Shown piece after piece: positions 1 to 12,484 of a DNA stretch of 64,000 nt. The notes under the pieces are model-generated. The model was given only the letters and a program-made list of their open reading frames with translations. It made no database searches and was not told the DNA's origin. The stretch lies in NCBI GenBank assembly GCA_001692895.1, contig KV748261.1:62001-126000 (forward strand). Direction: 5' to 3'. The translations under genes and the position numbers were made by a program. Position 1 is the first letter of the stretch, and every line of letters starts with the position of its first letter. The DNA comes from Cenococcum geophilum 1.58 (taxonomy: Eukaryota; Ascomycota; Dothideomycetes; Gloniales; Gloniaceae).

Positions 1-2
1 AA

Positions 3-3000
3 CTTCGCCTCACAAACTCAGAAAGAAGGGTGAAACTTTTAGCGAAAAATGAACGGCAATTACACCAATTCGAAGACTCGATTAAGTTCATGGCGTCAAC
101 AACACTGTGGGCCAAACCTCAGCGATTTGGCAGCTTTGCTCCTGTCCGCCACAAGGTGTACGCTCAGTGGCTCGTGGACGGCCGAGACTACATGTGGAAC
201 GTATCTCGTGCTATCAGCATGGCTCGCGATGTCATCTACATTCACGACTGGTGGCTCAGCCCCGAACTTTACATGCGGCGACCTGCTGCCATCAGCCAGA
301 AATGGAGACTTGATAGACTTCTGCAACGGAAAGCCCAGGAAGGTGTTAAAATCTTTGTTATTATGTATCGCAACATCAACACTGCGATCCCAATCGACTC
401 CGAGTACTCTAAATTCTCACTCTTAGATCTTCATCCCAATGTTTTCGTCCAGAGATCTCCAAACCAGTTCCGACAAAATACTTTCTTTTGGGCACATCAC
501 GAGAAAATTTGCGTCATCGACCATACGATAGCTTTCTGCGGCGGTGTTGATCTATGCTTTGGCCGATGGGACACGCCGCAACACTCTGTTGTGGACGATA
601 AATTGACAGGCTTCGAGCCGAACGATTCCCCCAAGGATGCTGACCACTGCCAACTGTGGCCCGGCAAAGACTACTCGAATCCAAGAGTGCAAGATTTCTA
701 TGCGCTTGACAAGCCATACGAGGAGATGTATGACCGGACGAAAATTCCGCGTATGCCATGGCATGATATTGGTATGCAAATTGTTGGCCAGCCTGCACGT
801 GATCTTACAAGACATTTTGTCCAAAGGTGGAACTACATCCTCCGCCAGCGCAAGCCATCACGGCCTACGCCCTTCCTGCTCCCCCCACCAGACTTCAATC
901 CTGCTGATATCGAGGCCCTCGGGCTTGATGGAACTTGTGAGATTCAGATTCTGCGCTCAGCCTCAGCATGGTCTATTGGCACGCCCGAAAGGACGGAGTG
1001 CAGCATCATGACCGCATATGTTCAGATGATATCGACATCCGAGCATTTCGTATATATCGAAAACCAATTCTTTATCAGCAGCTGCGAAGTTGAAGGAACA
1101 AAGATTGAAAATTTGATTGGAGACGCGTTAGTCGAGCGAATAAAGCGGGCCCACAAGGACCAAGAGGACTGGCGCGCATGCATTGTCATTCCCCTTATGC
1201 CCGGTTTTCAGAACACTGTGGATAGTCAAGATGGCAGTAGTGTACGCTTAATCATGACATGCCAGTATCAGAGCATTTGTCGAGGCGAGACTTCAATTTT
1301 CGGACGGCTACGCGAAGCTGGTATTGAGCCCGAAGACTACATCCAATTCTACGCTCTAAGATCTTGGGGTTCCATTGGCCCTACCAAAACCCTAGTCACA
1401 GAGCAGCTCTACATTCATGCAAAATGCATGATTGTCGACGACCGAGTCGCTATCATTGGATCAGCAAATATTAATGAACGATCCATGCTAGGTTCAAGGG
1501 ACTCTGAAGTTGCAGCCATCGTGCGAGACACGGAGATGATGGATTCCTACATGGCAGGCGAGCCTTATAAGGTGGGGAGATTCCCGCACACACTTCGACT
1601 GCGGCTCATGCGTGAACACCTGGGAATTGATGTGGATGAATTGATGGAAGACGAATGCCAGAGTTCGCAGTGGGAACAAGATACTGATCGCTTTCATACT
1701 GATTCTTCATCACAATCGTCACCAACGACAAATCGAGCTACAGAACAAAAACTCATAGACTCGAAATATCAAATCCAGGATGATCTTATAGCAAGAGCGG
1801 AAAGACTTCACAGCTTCAATCATGATGTGGATTGGGAGCAAGAAAACAACCCCCACCTCATCAGTAACAAGAAGATCACTTCAGATCCCCGTGTGACTAA
1901 TAATGCTTCGCACAAGAAAGATGTTCGAGGGGAGGGCCCAGATCATATGCTCGAAATTGCTAATGAGAGACCACAAATATCTCGAGGACGAGATTCGGCT
2001 ATCAATCCCTCGGGCCACGAAGTTCTTGTATCAGACGTCGCTCCAGAAGGTAGAGGCACATCTCCGTCGCCCAGGAAAAGTTCGAAAAGAGGTCGCGACC
2101 GTAGTAACACCGCGCACACCCGAACGAGTGCTTCAAGCAGTATCCCGGAAGGCTATGCTGGCCTTCCTCCGCTACGAATTTCTCGCATGAACACAGCTGA
2201 ACTTGGTCTTATTCAGCTAAGCCAGCTCCCTGCGCTGCCTGCTTCCGATGATACTGATATTGGAGGCCCCCCTCTCCAGCGCATCTTTAGTTGTGCATCC
2301 TCTCATGTCATCAACCCTCTACTTGCCGAGATGCGTCGGCCTGTTGTCACAGAAGACTGCATGCGGGATCCCCTAAATGATTCTTTCTACCTAGACACCT
2401 GGCACACCGTCGCTGAAAATAACACCAAACTCTTCCGTCAGGTATTCCGATGCATGCCAGACAACGAAGTGAAAAGTTGGAAAGAATACAAAGAATACGC
2501 CGCATTTTCTGAGCGCTTCCAACAAGCTCAAGGTGGTGGAAAGAGCGCGACGCGCAAACAGCAAGAGGCGCCCGGTAAGACTGGTCCTCCCGGCACTGGC
2601 ACTTCAATGGACAAGCTTGGCAGCAGCCAAAAAGCTGAAACTCTTGGCGATAAAATTGCTGAAAAAGTCTACATGAACGACAAGGATGGAAACGCCAACA
2701 TGCAAATGGGCAAAATTGAGCAATGGGCCAATGAGCAAGAGAAGAACGCGTCCGTCCCCGCCCGCGAAGCTGTGAACTATCCAACTGCCGACGCTACGGA
2801 CGAGAAAGCTGCACTGAAATTAGAAGATCCCGCCGGCTCCACTCCCCCCCCCATAACTATGCCATTTCCCCCACCTCCACTCATACCTATTATTACCGCC
2901 GCCGAAGATTTCGCTGCTAATGGCTCTGTCACTCGCACCCGCACAGTGACATGCAGCGAGCCTTCCACCACGACGCAGCAGCGTACACATGCCTGTACCG

Positions 3001-3294
3001 TAACCCCCGGTTCCCAAAAGCGACGACGTCGCGCCACGACCAAATCTTCCACGCGCGCTTTTCATGCCAACGATGACAACGTCTTGCTTAACCGGGCAGG
3101 CGCGGAAGAGTTGCTGAAACTGGTGCAAGGTCATCTAGTTGTCTGGCCATATGATTGGCTTGAGAAGGAGGAGAAAGGAGGTGGTTGGTTGTACACTGTG
3201 GATCAAATTGCGCCTTTGGAAATATAGTGAGTACACCCCTTAATAAATACTCACTCGTCTTGGTGAATAAAGCTAATAGTATTGTAGTTCGTGA
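3..3294 (+). CDS. PLD1: Phospholipase D (PLD1/Spo14 type), 5'-truncated by the window
   Basis: Phosphatidylcholine-hydrolysing phospholipase D producing phosphatidic acid at membranes. The frame is open from the left edge, so this is the catalytic and C-terminal part; the usual N-terminal PX/PH region lies outside. Two HKD motifs are visible: HHEKICVID (about 495-521) and HAKCMIVDD (from 1416) followed by GSANINERS, with the conserved EYSKFSLLDLHPNVFVQRSP stretch between them and the start. A low-complexity insert lies at about 1690-2110 and a proline-rich tail at about 2830-2880. The obvious stop at 3225-3227 is probably not used. A GTGAGT donor at 3227 and a TAG acceptor ending at 3287 define a 61-nt intron with a CTAAT branch site. 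Splicing gives a final exon (3288-3294) that completes ...PLEI with Tyr-Ser-stop, close to the usual PLEIYN end of fungal PLDs. Proposed coding segments are 3-3226 and 3288-3294. Confidence 0.93.
3227..3287 (+). other. Predicted last intron of the PLD gene
   Basis: The segment starts GTGAGT and ends TTGTAG, with CTAAT about 12 nt before the acceptor. It removes an in-frame TAG and restores the family's C-terminal Tyr codon. Predicted from sequence only. Confidence 0.6.
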
Positions 3295-3796
3295 TTAATA
3301 TCAGTTGGAGGGGAGAGGAGAGAGCAGTCATGAAGCAGTATTAATGCACTGGATGGCGTACTATTCTGAAGCTCTGCATATAATGGCGTCTGGCTATTAC
3401 GAGACTTTTATCTTCTAATAGGAATCTGGGTTTCAGCAGTTTGGCTTCGTTTGCTGTCAATATCTTGAGTGGCGGTGGGATATTATTGGATTCCACCAAG
3501 CATTTACGTATACCGTATTTCTTTGAATAAGCGTCTGAGTCGCCCGCGCTCATGCAATGAAGCGCAGTGCATATGCATTCTGTACAACTATACCTCTCTT
3601 CCTTTTTTTTAATTCTGGGTCGAAAGTTCGAGCCTCCCACCGGTTGGGGATTTATCTTTGCATAAATAAAACATTTCGCTGCAGGGAATGAAATATGGGT
3701 CTATTTTAGTCTAACGATTTGCGTCAGAATTGGAGTATTTTCGAGACGATCAGATCCTACGTAGTCCATTCAAGGTGATGTCTCCGGTATGAAAGG
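3295..3796. other. Intergenic spacer between PLD and the transposon nest
   Basis: No convincing gene. A 99-codon open frame on the minus strand (3341-3640) has no recognisable domain or coding character. Base composition is normal up to about 3790, where the nest begins abruptly at a TA dinucleotide. Confidence 0.6.
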
Positions 3797-4006
3797 TACA
3801 GTACCACGTCAAAAGTGTCCGTGCCGAGGTCACGCCAAAAATAACACTTTTTGCCAAAATGCTATATAAAAGTTACATAATTAATTCTAGAGCTTAAAAA
3901 AACATCTAAAGCTACTTATAGATATATAATCTAGTAATCGCGATACTTTTTTAGTATTTAAAATCTATAGTCCTTTGTTAAAAGCCTCTAGGTTTTACCG
4001 CCTTCC

Positions 4007-4427
4007 TATAACGGAGCCTTGTAGTAAGAACTACGGTGGACTCGTTAATGGGCTAGGTATGTAGGTATTGCAAGTAAGTCAACAACGTAATAACAACTGG
4101 TGGAGTGGTTGCCTAACAGATTAACTCTAATTATATTCTAAGAATCACTATAAGGAAAGAACTATCTAGGTAGGGACTAAGGGTCCTTAAATACACAACC
4201 GTACTCCTAAGAAAGTTATTGCTCTATCTGCTCTATCTGCTCTGTTCGCTCTATTATAGATCTTATAAATTATATAGATTATATAGATTATATTACGTAA
4301 CTCTGCTTACTATTCCTTATTATATAGTTCTATAGGTTCCATCCTAGACCGTGCTTATATTAACTAACTAGCTTCTTCTAACTCCTCTCTAAGTAGTTAT
4401 AATATTGTACTTAAAGCGTCCGTAATA
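4007..4427 (-). repeat. LTR of outer gypsy element (left copy)
   Basis: A 421-bp repeat matching 11931-12078 plus 17997-18269. Its first dinucleotide is TA, a probable RIP change of TG. The duplicated CTTCC sits immediately outside. Confidence 0.93.
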
Positions 4428-4439
4428 CTATCTCCCTCC

Positions 4440-5200
4440 TTTTTATCTTTGTCCTTAAAGATACCTAGTATCTTTAAGTTATTTACTAGAGGTATAATAT
4501 CTATCTAATTAATTTGGTTAATATTATTACTTATAATGCCTAAAGTACCTTCTTCTTCTTTAACTCTTTGTTATACGCGTATAGTCTCTTCTATACTATT
4601 ACTTAGTAAAATAATGCTATTTCCGTGTTCACGTTATGCAAAAGAGGGGTTAGTTTATGTTATATTAGCGAGTCCTTTATTTTAGCAACCTTTCTCTTAT
4701 TTAGAGTGTACTAGAGTAAACGTTTAATTATTCTATAATATTTGCTTAGTTTTTAACGCTAAGTGTGCGCGTTCTATAGCTCTTAATAGTCTTTAAGTTC
4801 CCTAAGTAATTTATTATAGGGTCTTATATTTAATTTACTGCTACGAAGTTTAATAATAAGTTGTCCGTTACTTTGGCAGAACTTTATTATTCGCGTAACG
4901 TTAAAAAAGAGGCTGCTAATGCTTAATAACGGGCTCTTAATTCTTGTCTTACTGCATTTACTTAACTAATTTATCTTAAGAAAGTTTATAAGAAAGTTTA
5001 TTTTAAGGAGTAGAAGCTTATAGAATAAGGTCTATAGGAACTTAATAATAAAAGAACGGATTCTCTTCTAATAGAGAAGGAAATAACTCTAAGTAGTTCG
5101 GCAGTCGCTCTTCTTAGGTCCCCCTTAGGTGACTTATTCTTTAGCAATTCCTTTTTATTAATATTACCTAACCTTTTCTCTTCTAATACTCCTATACCTT
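4440..5200 (-). other. Extra coding-like tract downstream of the outer gypsy pol
   Basis: Between the chromodomain and the LTR about 750 bp remain, longer than a usual 3' untranslated tract. On the minus strand a frame near 4690-4970 reads protein-like if TAA/TAG are regarded as RIP-altered CAA/CAG, for example SSAKVTDNLLLNFVAVN and YLGNLKTIKSYRTRTLSV. It could be the remnant of an additional ORF or simply a pol tail. No family recognised. Confidence 0.3.
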
Positions 5201-5991
5201 TCCTATAGCGTTCTTTAAGTTCTTTAGTAGCTCCTAGGTAGTCTTATTATAGCCTATCCACTTTACTTTATACTATACTTTATCGTCTACGTCCTCGTAA
5301 CTAATAATCTTTAAAACTTACTATTTGTCTTCTTTTCTTCCTCTATACATATCTGCCTTATAAATTAGCGGCTTAATATTCCCGTGTGCTGGCTCTAGTA
5401 TTATAATATACTATATAGGGTAGATCTTTATCTTAGCTAGTAGGTTTAACTTAAATATAACTGGTGAAATTCTTTATGTAATTTTAAAAGGTCCTAGTCT
5501 AATATAGTCCAACTTCTTACTTAGTTGTTAACTCTTAAAATTTTTATATAGTAGCCATACTTTATCTCCCTCCTTAAGATCTAGTCCCTTAGATCTCTTA
5601 GCATCGTAGTACTTTTTTATCCTTTACTGTACCACCTTAGCTGTTTCCGTAAGGTCTATATAAAGATTTATTAAACTTTTTATTCTTTGCTTAGCTATAC
5701 TACTTATCTTCTTTACTTAATATGGCGATAATAAGGTTCTTGGCTTATATCCGTAATTCGCCTTAAATAGTAACGTACCCATTCCTTCTTATAGTGTTAT
5801 ATTGTATGCGAACTATATAATTAGTAATAACAATACTTAATTATTCTATATATAATTAATATAATGCCTTAGATACTATTCTAGTATCTAATTTAATCTT
5901 TCTGTTTAACCGTCTGTCTGTAAATAATATACGGTAAAAGTTACTACTTAAACTCCTTACTCTGCTAAGAATACTTCCTAGAATACTGCTA

Positions 5992-6121
5992 TCCCTTAAC
6001 CCGTTAAAGTCCTACACTAAGGTCGCTTAAGTTCGCCATTGGATTTCATTGGGTGTCTTTCGCTAATCCAGATGCCTTAATTGGCCGATAATCGTTGGAC
6101 GAATTTTAACGGGTTAAGGGA
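5992..6121. mobile_element. 130-bp MITE with 17-bp TIRs (Tc1/mariner type)
   Basis: Begins TCCCTTAACCCGTTAAA and ends with its exact reverse complement TTTAACGGGTTAAGGGA. It is flanked by TA at 5990-5991 and 6122-6123. It lies inside the minus-strand pol region of the outer gypsy element and keeps many CpA/TpG and GC-rich words, unlike its surroundings. Confidence 0.9.
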
Positions 6122-8213
6122 TAAATCTTAAATCTCTATCCAATATAATTTTGCTTAGTACTCTATATCTTATAAACACTTCTTTAATATAGATTTTAGC
6201 AATATCTTCCGCTAATATTTCTTTTGTATATGCTATAAAGTATCCCCACTTTATAAGCTTATCTATTATTACTAAGATTACGTTATAATCTTATCCAGTA
6301 ATAGGGTTTCTTAACTTTAGTAACTTAATAATAAAGTCCTATAATATAACTTCCTATAGTCTCTCTAGTATTTTAATAGGTTATAGCTCTCTATACGGCT
6401 TATACCTTATTAGTTTATTCCTTTAGCAATCTAGATATTTCTTTATAACTTACCTAGCTAGTCCCTAGATTTTATTAATAATATACTTCTCTTAAAGTCT
6501 TAACACTAAGCCTATAGCTCCGTTATGTCCTTAAGTTAGTTCTTTATAAAATAACTTAATAAACTTCTTTGCAATAGATCTTGGTATATATATTACTTCT
6601 TAATTTTTATACTGCTCTAAGTCTAGATCCTCTATTTATATGTCTAGGATCTTTTATATCTAATTACTTTCTAGTAATTTGTGGGTTTTCTCTTCTTATA
6701 TTACCGCGATCTTTAGATAATTATACCTAATTAATCTATCTATATCTCTTTGTAACAAAGCCCCTAATGGCTTTTTATTATTTTATAGTTTAGCCTTTCT
6801 GCTTAGAGTATTTGCTTATGCGTTCTCTATACCCTTAGTATACTAAATCTTAAAATAGTATTCTGTAAGTATCTCTGCCCATTTAACTTATTTATAGTTA
6901 AGTTTTTTCGTTATTAGGAACCCTATTAGGTTCTTATAATCCGTTTTAACTATAAATAGTTTTTCTATACCTTATAAGAACGATCTCTATTCCTTTAGTA
7001 CTATAACTATACTTAATAACTCCTTATTATAGATGTTATAGTTTAGTTTTAGTAGTATTATCTTTTAACTATAGTATGCCACTAGGTGCTATCTATCTTA
7101 ATATTTCTATAGGAAGCACGCCCCTAGTGTATAGTCTAATGCATCCGTTTTAACTACTATCTCTAACTATGGTTAATAGATTTTAAGAACTAGCTCCTAG
7201 GTAAATAGCTGTTTAATCTTTTTAAACAGTTTCTTTTATTCCTCTCCCTATGTCCATAGTTCTTCCTTCTTTATTAATCTTATAAGTGGCTTAATGTTCT
7301 TTAACTATTAAGCTATAAACCTTTTATAGTAATTGCAGAACCCTAGGAATAACCTTAACTATATTACGTTCTCTAGTTCTTACTAATTTACTATAGCCTT
7401 AATCTTCTTTAGATCTATACTAAGTTAGCCTAGTTTAATAATAAATCTAATAAAATCGGTCTTCTTAGTAAAAAACTTGCATTTCTTAATTGCTACTAGT
7501 ATCTATTTTTTTTATAGTTTTTTTAGGACCCATTTAACGTGTTCTCCATATTCTTCCTTACTTATTAAGTAGATAATAATGTCGTTAAGGTATACTATAA
7601 TAAATTTATCTAAATATTCTCTTAATATATTATTAATATGCTTCTAAAACGTTACTAATACGTTTATAAGCCTAAATTGTATAACTAATGGTTTATACAA
7701 TCCTTCCTTTGACCTAAAGGCTGCCTTTTATTTATCGCCTTCCTTAATTCTAATCTAATAGTACGCCTACCTTAGATCTATCTTTATAAAGATTTGCGCA
7801 TTACTAATCCTATTTTAAATTTCGCTAATTAAGGGTAAAGGATACCTATCCTTTCTAGTAATGCTGTTTAACTGTCTATAGTTAATATATAGTCTAAGTT
7901 TTCTATTCTTCTTTGGTATAAATAGTATTAGATATCCCGCTAATAACTACAATAGTCTAATGTATCCCTTTTAAAGATTTTCCTGGACAAACTCCTTAAG
8001 TGCTTATAACTCTTTTTCTGTTAACTTATAAGTTGGGTAGAACTTTAGACTTATTTCTAGTTCTAATTCTATCTTATAGTCCTATACTATATAATTTAAT
8101 AACTTTTCGCTTTCTAGTGACTATAGCTTTTTACTATACTTATGGTATCTTTTTGGTATATAGCTTAATCCTTAATTAGTCTCCTCGTATATTACTCCGA
8201 CTTAGTACTATAC

Positions 8214-8394
8214 TGTTACGGCACCCGTAACGGATCTGGTCAGGGGCTCGCTTAGGACTTGGCGCACACATATAGACGTCCTCCCCTCCACCTTCTGCTC
8301 CTCAGCTTGATATCCTCGTCGTAGGACAATCCAATTGTACAGGTTGCATGCGTGTTATGCCGTGCTCGTGCCTCGATTGACTGAGTTCGTGACA
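8214..8394. mobile_element. 181-bp solo LTR, barely touched by RIP
   Basis: A GC-rich island in AT-rich DNA starting TGTTACGGCACCCGTAACGG and ending TTCGTGACA, so it has the TG...CA LTR form. ATAC is repeated on each side (8210-8213, 8395-8398) as a 4-bp target duplication. No internal region or second LTR remains nearby, so it is most likely a solo LTR of a family not otherwise present in the window. Confidence 0.75.
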
Positions 8395-11300
8395 ATACTA
8401 ACTTAGTTTATTATCGCATCTTACGTCATTATATATCTTTAATATTAACCTAACCTATAACCCAATTAATCTTTAGATTATATTCCTATAACTAAGGCAT
8501 TCCTAATACTGCCTTATTATTCCCTAATAGTAATATATTAAAAGACATCTTAATCTGTCTTTCTTTAATAGTTATCTAAACTAGTCCTATTTTAAGATTA
8601 ATAATGCCTCCTCTATAGGCTATCGGATCTCCTAAAATTATTACTAATAGGTAAGGGTACTCTTTCTGCCTATGTAGTAGCCCCATTCTTTTAACTGCTG
8701 CTAGTAAGATGTAGTTCCTTATTGCCCCACTATCTACTAATGCTTTAAACTGTTAATCTTGCCATTTAATTCTTAGGTTTAGGTGTTATCCTTAAATTCC
8801 TTTAAGGGTCTAAGGCTCTACTACTGGCTCCCTCTAGTCCTATAGGCCTCTACTTTTCCTAACTATTAGCTACTTAATCCTATTATACTTAGCTTATTCT
8901 TTAGCCAATGCCTAGTTCGCTTTTTATCTTTAATATACTATAGATAGGTATTCTCTAGACATTTCTATTATTATTATCTATCTAAGCATTCTTCCGTGAG
9001 GAATTTTCCTAGTTAAAGTATTAAATTTCCTTCCTTTTAGACTTCTGCTGGATGCCATCCGTATATATACTTAGCATTCCTATACTATTATTTATCTATT
9101 ATCCAGTATATCCTTATAGGGTATTTCCGATTCTTTTCCTTTAGATTCTTATGCATCTTATATATATTGTCTACGTATATAATCCATAATAGCGTATAGT
9201 GTACTAGGTGCTTTAGGTTAACTCTTAGCTTATCTTTATCCTTAAGTTTAAACCTTTATCGCACTAATCTAAACATTACGACTTTATTTATAGGTACTAA
9301 GGCGCGTCTCTTACTTCTTTAATTCTCTAATTATTTCTCTAAATCCTTTAATATTATAATTAAGGCTCCCTTAATATAATTTATTGGTTTTTCCGTAATT
9401 AGGTAGTTTTAAATAACTTTTTTGTCTAACTATATGTAGAAATCTTCCTACTTATTATTATGCCGTTGCCTATACTACCTTTGGTATAGCTGCTGGAGTG
9501 TATACAGTCTATTTATAAGGAAGTATCTTCTTATTACTGCGTTATAATAGCCCTTTATGTGTTATTCTTTGAACCTAGTAGGAATCTCTAGATCCTCTTT
9601 ACTTTCCAGTTTGGTAAGCTATTTAGCTCTTAGTATGCCTGCTCTTAGTCTATTGGTGATCCTTTATACGGGTGCTTTGTCCTTTATACGTCCTAACGTG
9701 CTAGATCTCTTGTCTAGTTTCTGTTCTTACTATAAGGTAATTCTCGCCCTAAACTCCTCTATGGTTTCTTTCTTTTCGCGTCTTATAAGTAGATCCTTAA
9801 AGTCTTTTTACTTCTTAATCTTGGTATTAAACTTTTAATCTTTAGTCTAAACGTCTTGTTTAACTAGTAAGCCCTTTAAGTCTATATATCTGTCTCCTAG
9901 TCTAACTACTATTTATATTATAGATTCTCTAATCTATAAAGAAGCTCCTTACCTCTTACTTCTGGGTTTCCTAATTTATTCTCCAAATTCTTAATCCCTT
10001 AGATTTTTTTAATCCTAAGCTTACTTCTAGTTTAAGCTTAGCTCCAGCCTTAGTCTAACTAGGCTTTACTAGTGTCCTTATCCCGTCTTAAGAGTTCTAG
10101 ATCTCACTTATCTTATCTTAAAAGTCTTGTGCTATTAGGAATACTTATCCCGAGCTTATTTATATATCCTTAAACTAAGCTGCTGCTCTGCTCTATCGGT
10201 TATTGTCCGTTATAGGTCTCTAAGCATACCTTATTTTATCTTAAGAATCTTAGTTATCTCTTATCTTGTCTTAAGAATCTTAAGCCTTTAGCCTTTTGCC
10301 TTTATTAAGTGGTAAGCTAGCACTAGTAGTCGTCTACTTGCTTAATTATCTCTAGATATTACTCCTTCCGTCTTATAAAGCGATGGATACCGTATCTAAT
10401 AGTGTTATAATACCCGTTACTAAACCTTACTTTATGGCGGTCTTAGTCTCTGCTTTTATTACATTATTAAGGTTCGGATACCCCCAGTTAGTTCCTTTAC
10501 TATCCTTATCGCTGTTAATTAATAAGTACTCTAACTCTATTATTATTGTTACTAATCTTTATCTATATATTACTGTAATATCTTAATCTAGCTTATAGAG
10601 TCGATCTTATTCTTTATCTAACTCTTTAGTTTCTTTAAGTCCTCTTAACTCTGGCTCTTATAGCTAATAGCTTATACCATACTTGGTATCTTTATAAATT
10701 TAGTATACGTTATTATAATAAAACGCAAAACTTCTAATTAAATATTCTTTTGTTCCTTATAGCGCACTATTATCCCTTTATATATATATATCACATACTG
10801 CTAGTCTAGTTCCCTTTATTATGTAATAATTCTAACCACTTCTACAGTTTCTGGCAAAATAACCCTATTTTCTGTAATTTATATAAGCTCCTTCTTTAAA
10901 CCATTACTTTTGTTATAGAGTCCGCTTAAACGTCTTCTATTACTAAGATCCTTGGTTTAGCCTATACTTCTTAGTCCTATAATTACTTAATCCTTAACCT
11001 CTAGGTTTTTATAGTTTCTTACTCCATCTCTTATAGGTTTCTTTAGTACCACTTAGGTCTATTAGCTCTACGCCATACTATAGTTTCTAATTTAGCTTTA
11101 GTTATTACGTGCTCTACGTCTTATATAACTATAGAACTCTATCCTAGCCTTTCTTAGCCTATTCCCTTTAGAAGATCCTATTATTAATCTTTATCGCCTA
11201 ATCTATTAATTCCCTTAGGGTGTCTATATCTTCCATTAGAATAATTACGTCCTAGACTTTAGCCTTAAGTCCCTATTTATACTATGCCATAAGCGCCTTA

Positions 11301-11930
11301 TTGTTCCACTTAAGTTATATAGCTAGCGTTTAAAATTATGTTATATACTTAATTGCTAAAGTTTATTATATTAGGTCCTAAAGCTTTTTTTCCGCTATAG
11401 TTGTCGCTTCTAGGTCCCTAAATATTTATATAAGTCGCTCTATAAATCCGTTCCAGCTTAAAAACATAAACTATACTTCTTAGTTTATTATTATTATTCC
11501 ATTTACTTATATCTCTATAAGGTAAGGCTTAAACTACTTAAGTGCTCTTCCTAATAAAAACAATCCTGCATATACTACTTAATCTATAGTTATTACTAGC
11601 TTTACTCCCTCTTACGCAACCTTAAAGTATATTTACGTAAGGAATCCTTTAAGCTTTAATCTCTCTCCTAAAAATCTTTTAATTAATAGTAACTTAACCT
11701 TTACTGCTCCTATCCCATTAATCCTATTTTTAAGTGCTATATTATCTCCCGTTAACTAATTAACTATTGCTTATAACTGTCCTACTATTACAGGTTGTTG
11801 TAAGTTAGTGTCTGCTATACTAGTGTTATTACTTAATCCTAACGTAGTTACCGCCGTTAATGGCGTTGTGGTGGCTGCTTTTAGTGGCATATTGTTTAAC
11901 TTATTAAAACTATAACTATGGTAGTGATTG

Positions 11931-12078
11931 TGTAACGGAGCCTTATAGTAAGAACTATGGTAAACTTATTAATAGGCTAGGTATATAGGTATTATAAGTA
12001 AGTTAACAACGTAATAATAACTGGTGGAGTGGTTGCCTAATAGATTAACTCCAATTGTATTCTAAGAATTACTATAAG
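11931..12078 (-). repeat. LTR of outer gypsy element, right copy, first part
   Basis: Starts TGTAACGGAGCC and stops at ATAAG (12074-12078), where the second gypsy element entered. It continues at 17997. Confidence 0.92.
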
Positions 12079-12448
12079 TGTTATGGGACACCCCCGTAAC
12101 ACCTTACACACGTCCACCTGTTTCTACCGACTTAGCAATTAGAGACTAACCGCGAAATAGCAATCTAACGGCAATCTAATGGCAATCTAACGGCAATCTA
12201 CGGCATTCTGCTATATTCTGCCAAGTTCCACTAAATTCTGCTAAGTTCTGCCAGGACTATGACCTAAACCCTATTCTACCTATATACGTATTAATTAAGT
12301 AACTAAGTTAACGATATATGCCCTTCCTTTTTATTTTCCTACCTTCTTTCCTTACGCAACGTCTTAACTTTATTACGCAGTTCATATATATAGCTTAATA
12401 ATACCTACTTCGCTATATATTATTACCGCTTGTGCTTACTCCGTAACA
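12079..12448 (+). repeat. 5' LTR of inner gypsy element
   Basis: 370 bp, TGTTATGGGACACC...CCGTAACA. The matching 3' LTR has TATTACGGGACACC at its start, a TG-to-TA change typical of RIP. Confidence 0.95.
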
Positions 12449-12484
12449 CTATGTTGTGTTAAAAACTTATACTACCCTTTAAAA

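Larger units (their letters stand above)
4600..11890 (-). pseudogene. Degenerate gag-pol of the outer gypsy element
   Basis: Gag begins at the ATG whose complement is at 11888-11890 and reads MPLKAATTTPLTAVTT before RIP stops accumulate. Reverse transcriptase is clear on the minus strand at about 7500-7930: [20 protein letters not shown], then YLNDIIIY (the YxDD box with D changed to N) near 7571-7595. The integrase C-terminal segment GDKVWLLYKN...KLDYIRLGPFKI lies near 5380-5580. A chromodomain follows at about 5215-5310 (YKVKWIGY). The element is a chromovirus, whose chromodomain normally steers integration to heterochromatin. Many stops; it cannot be translated. Confidence 0.85.

Noticed and set aside
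3341-3640. 99-codon minus-strand frame
   Set aside because: No domain, no start context or splice support, next to the PLD 3' end.
9557-9838. 93-codon hydrophobic open frame on plus
   Set aside because: Antisense to RIP-mutated gag of the outer gypsy element; RIP removes stops on the opposite strand by chance.
10383-10586. 67-codon frame on plus
   Set aside because: Same situation, antisense within the outer gypsy gag region.
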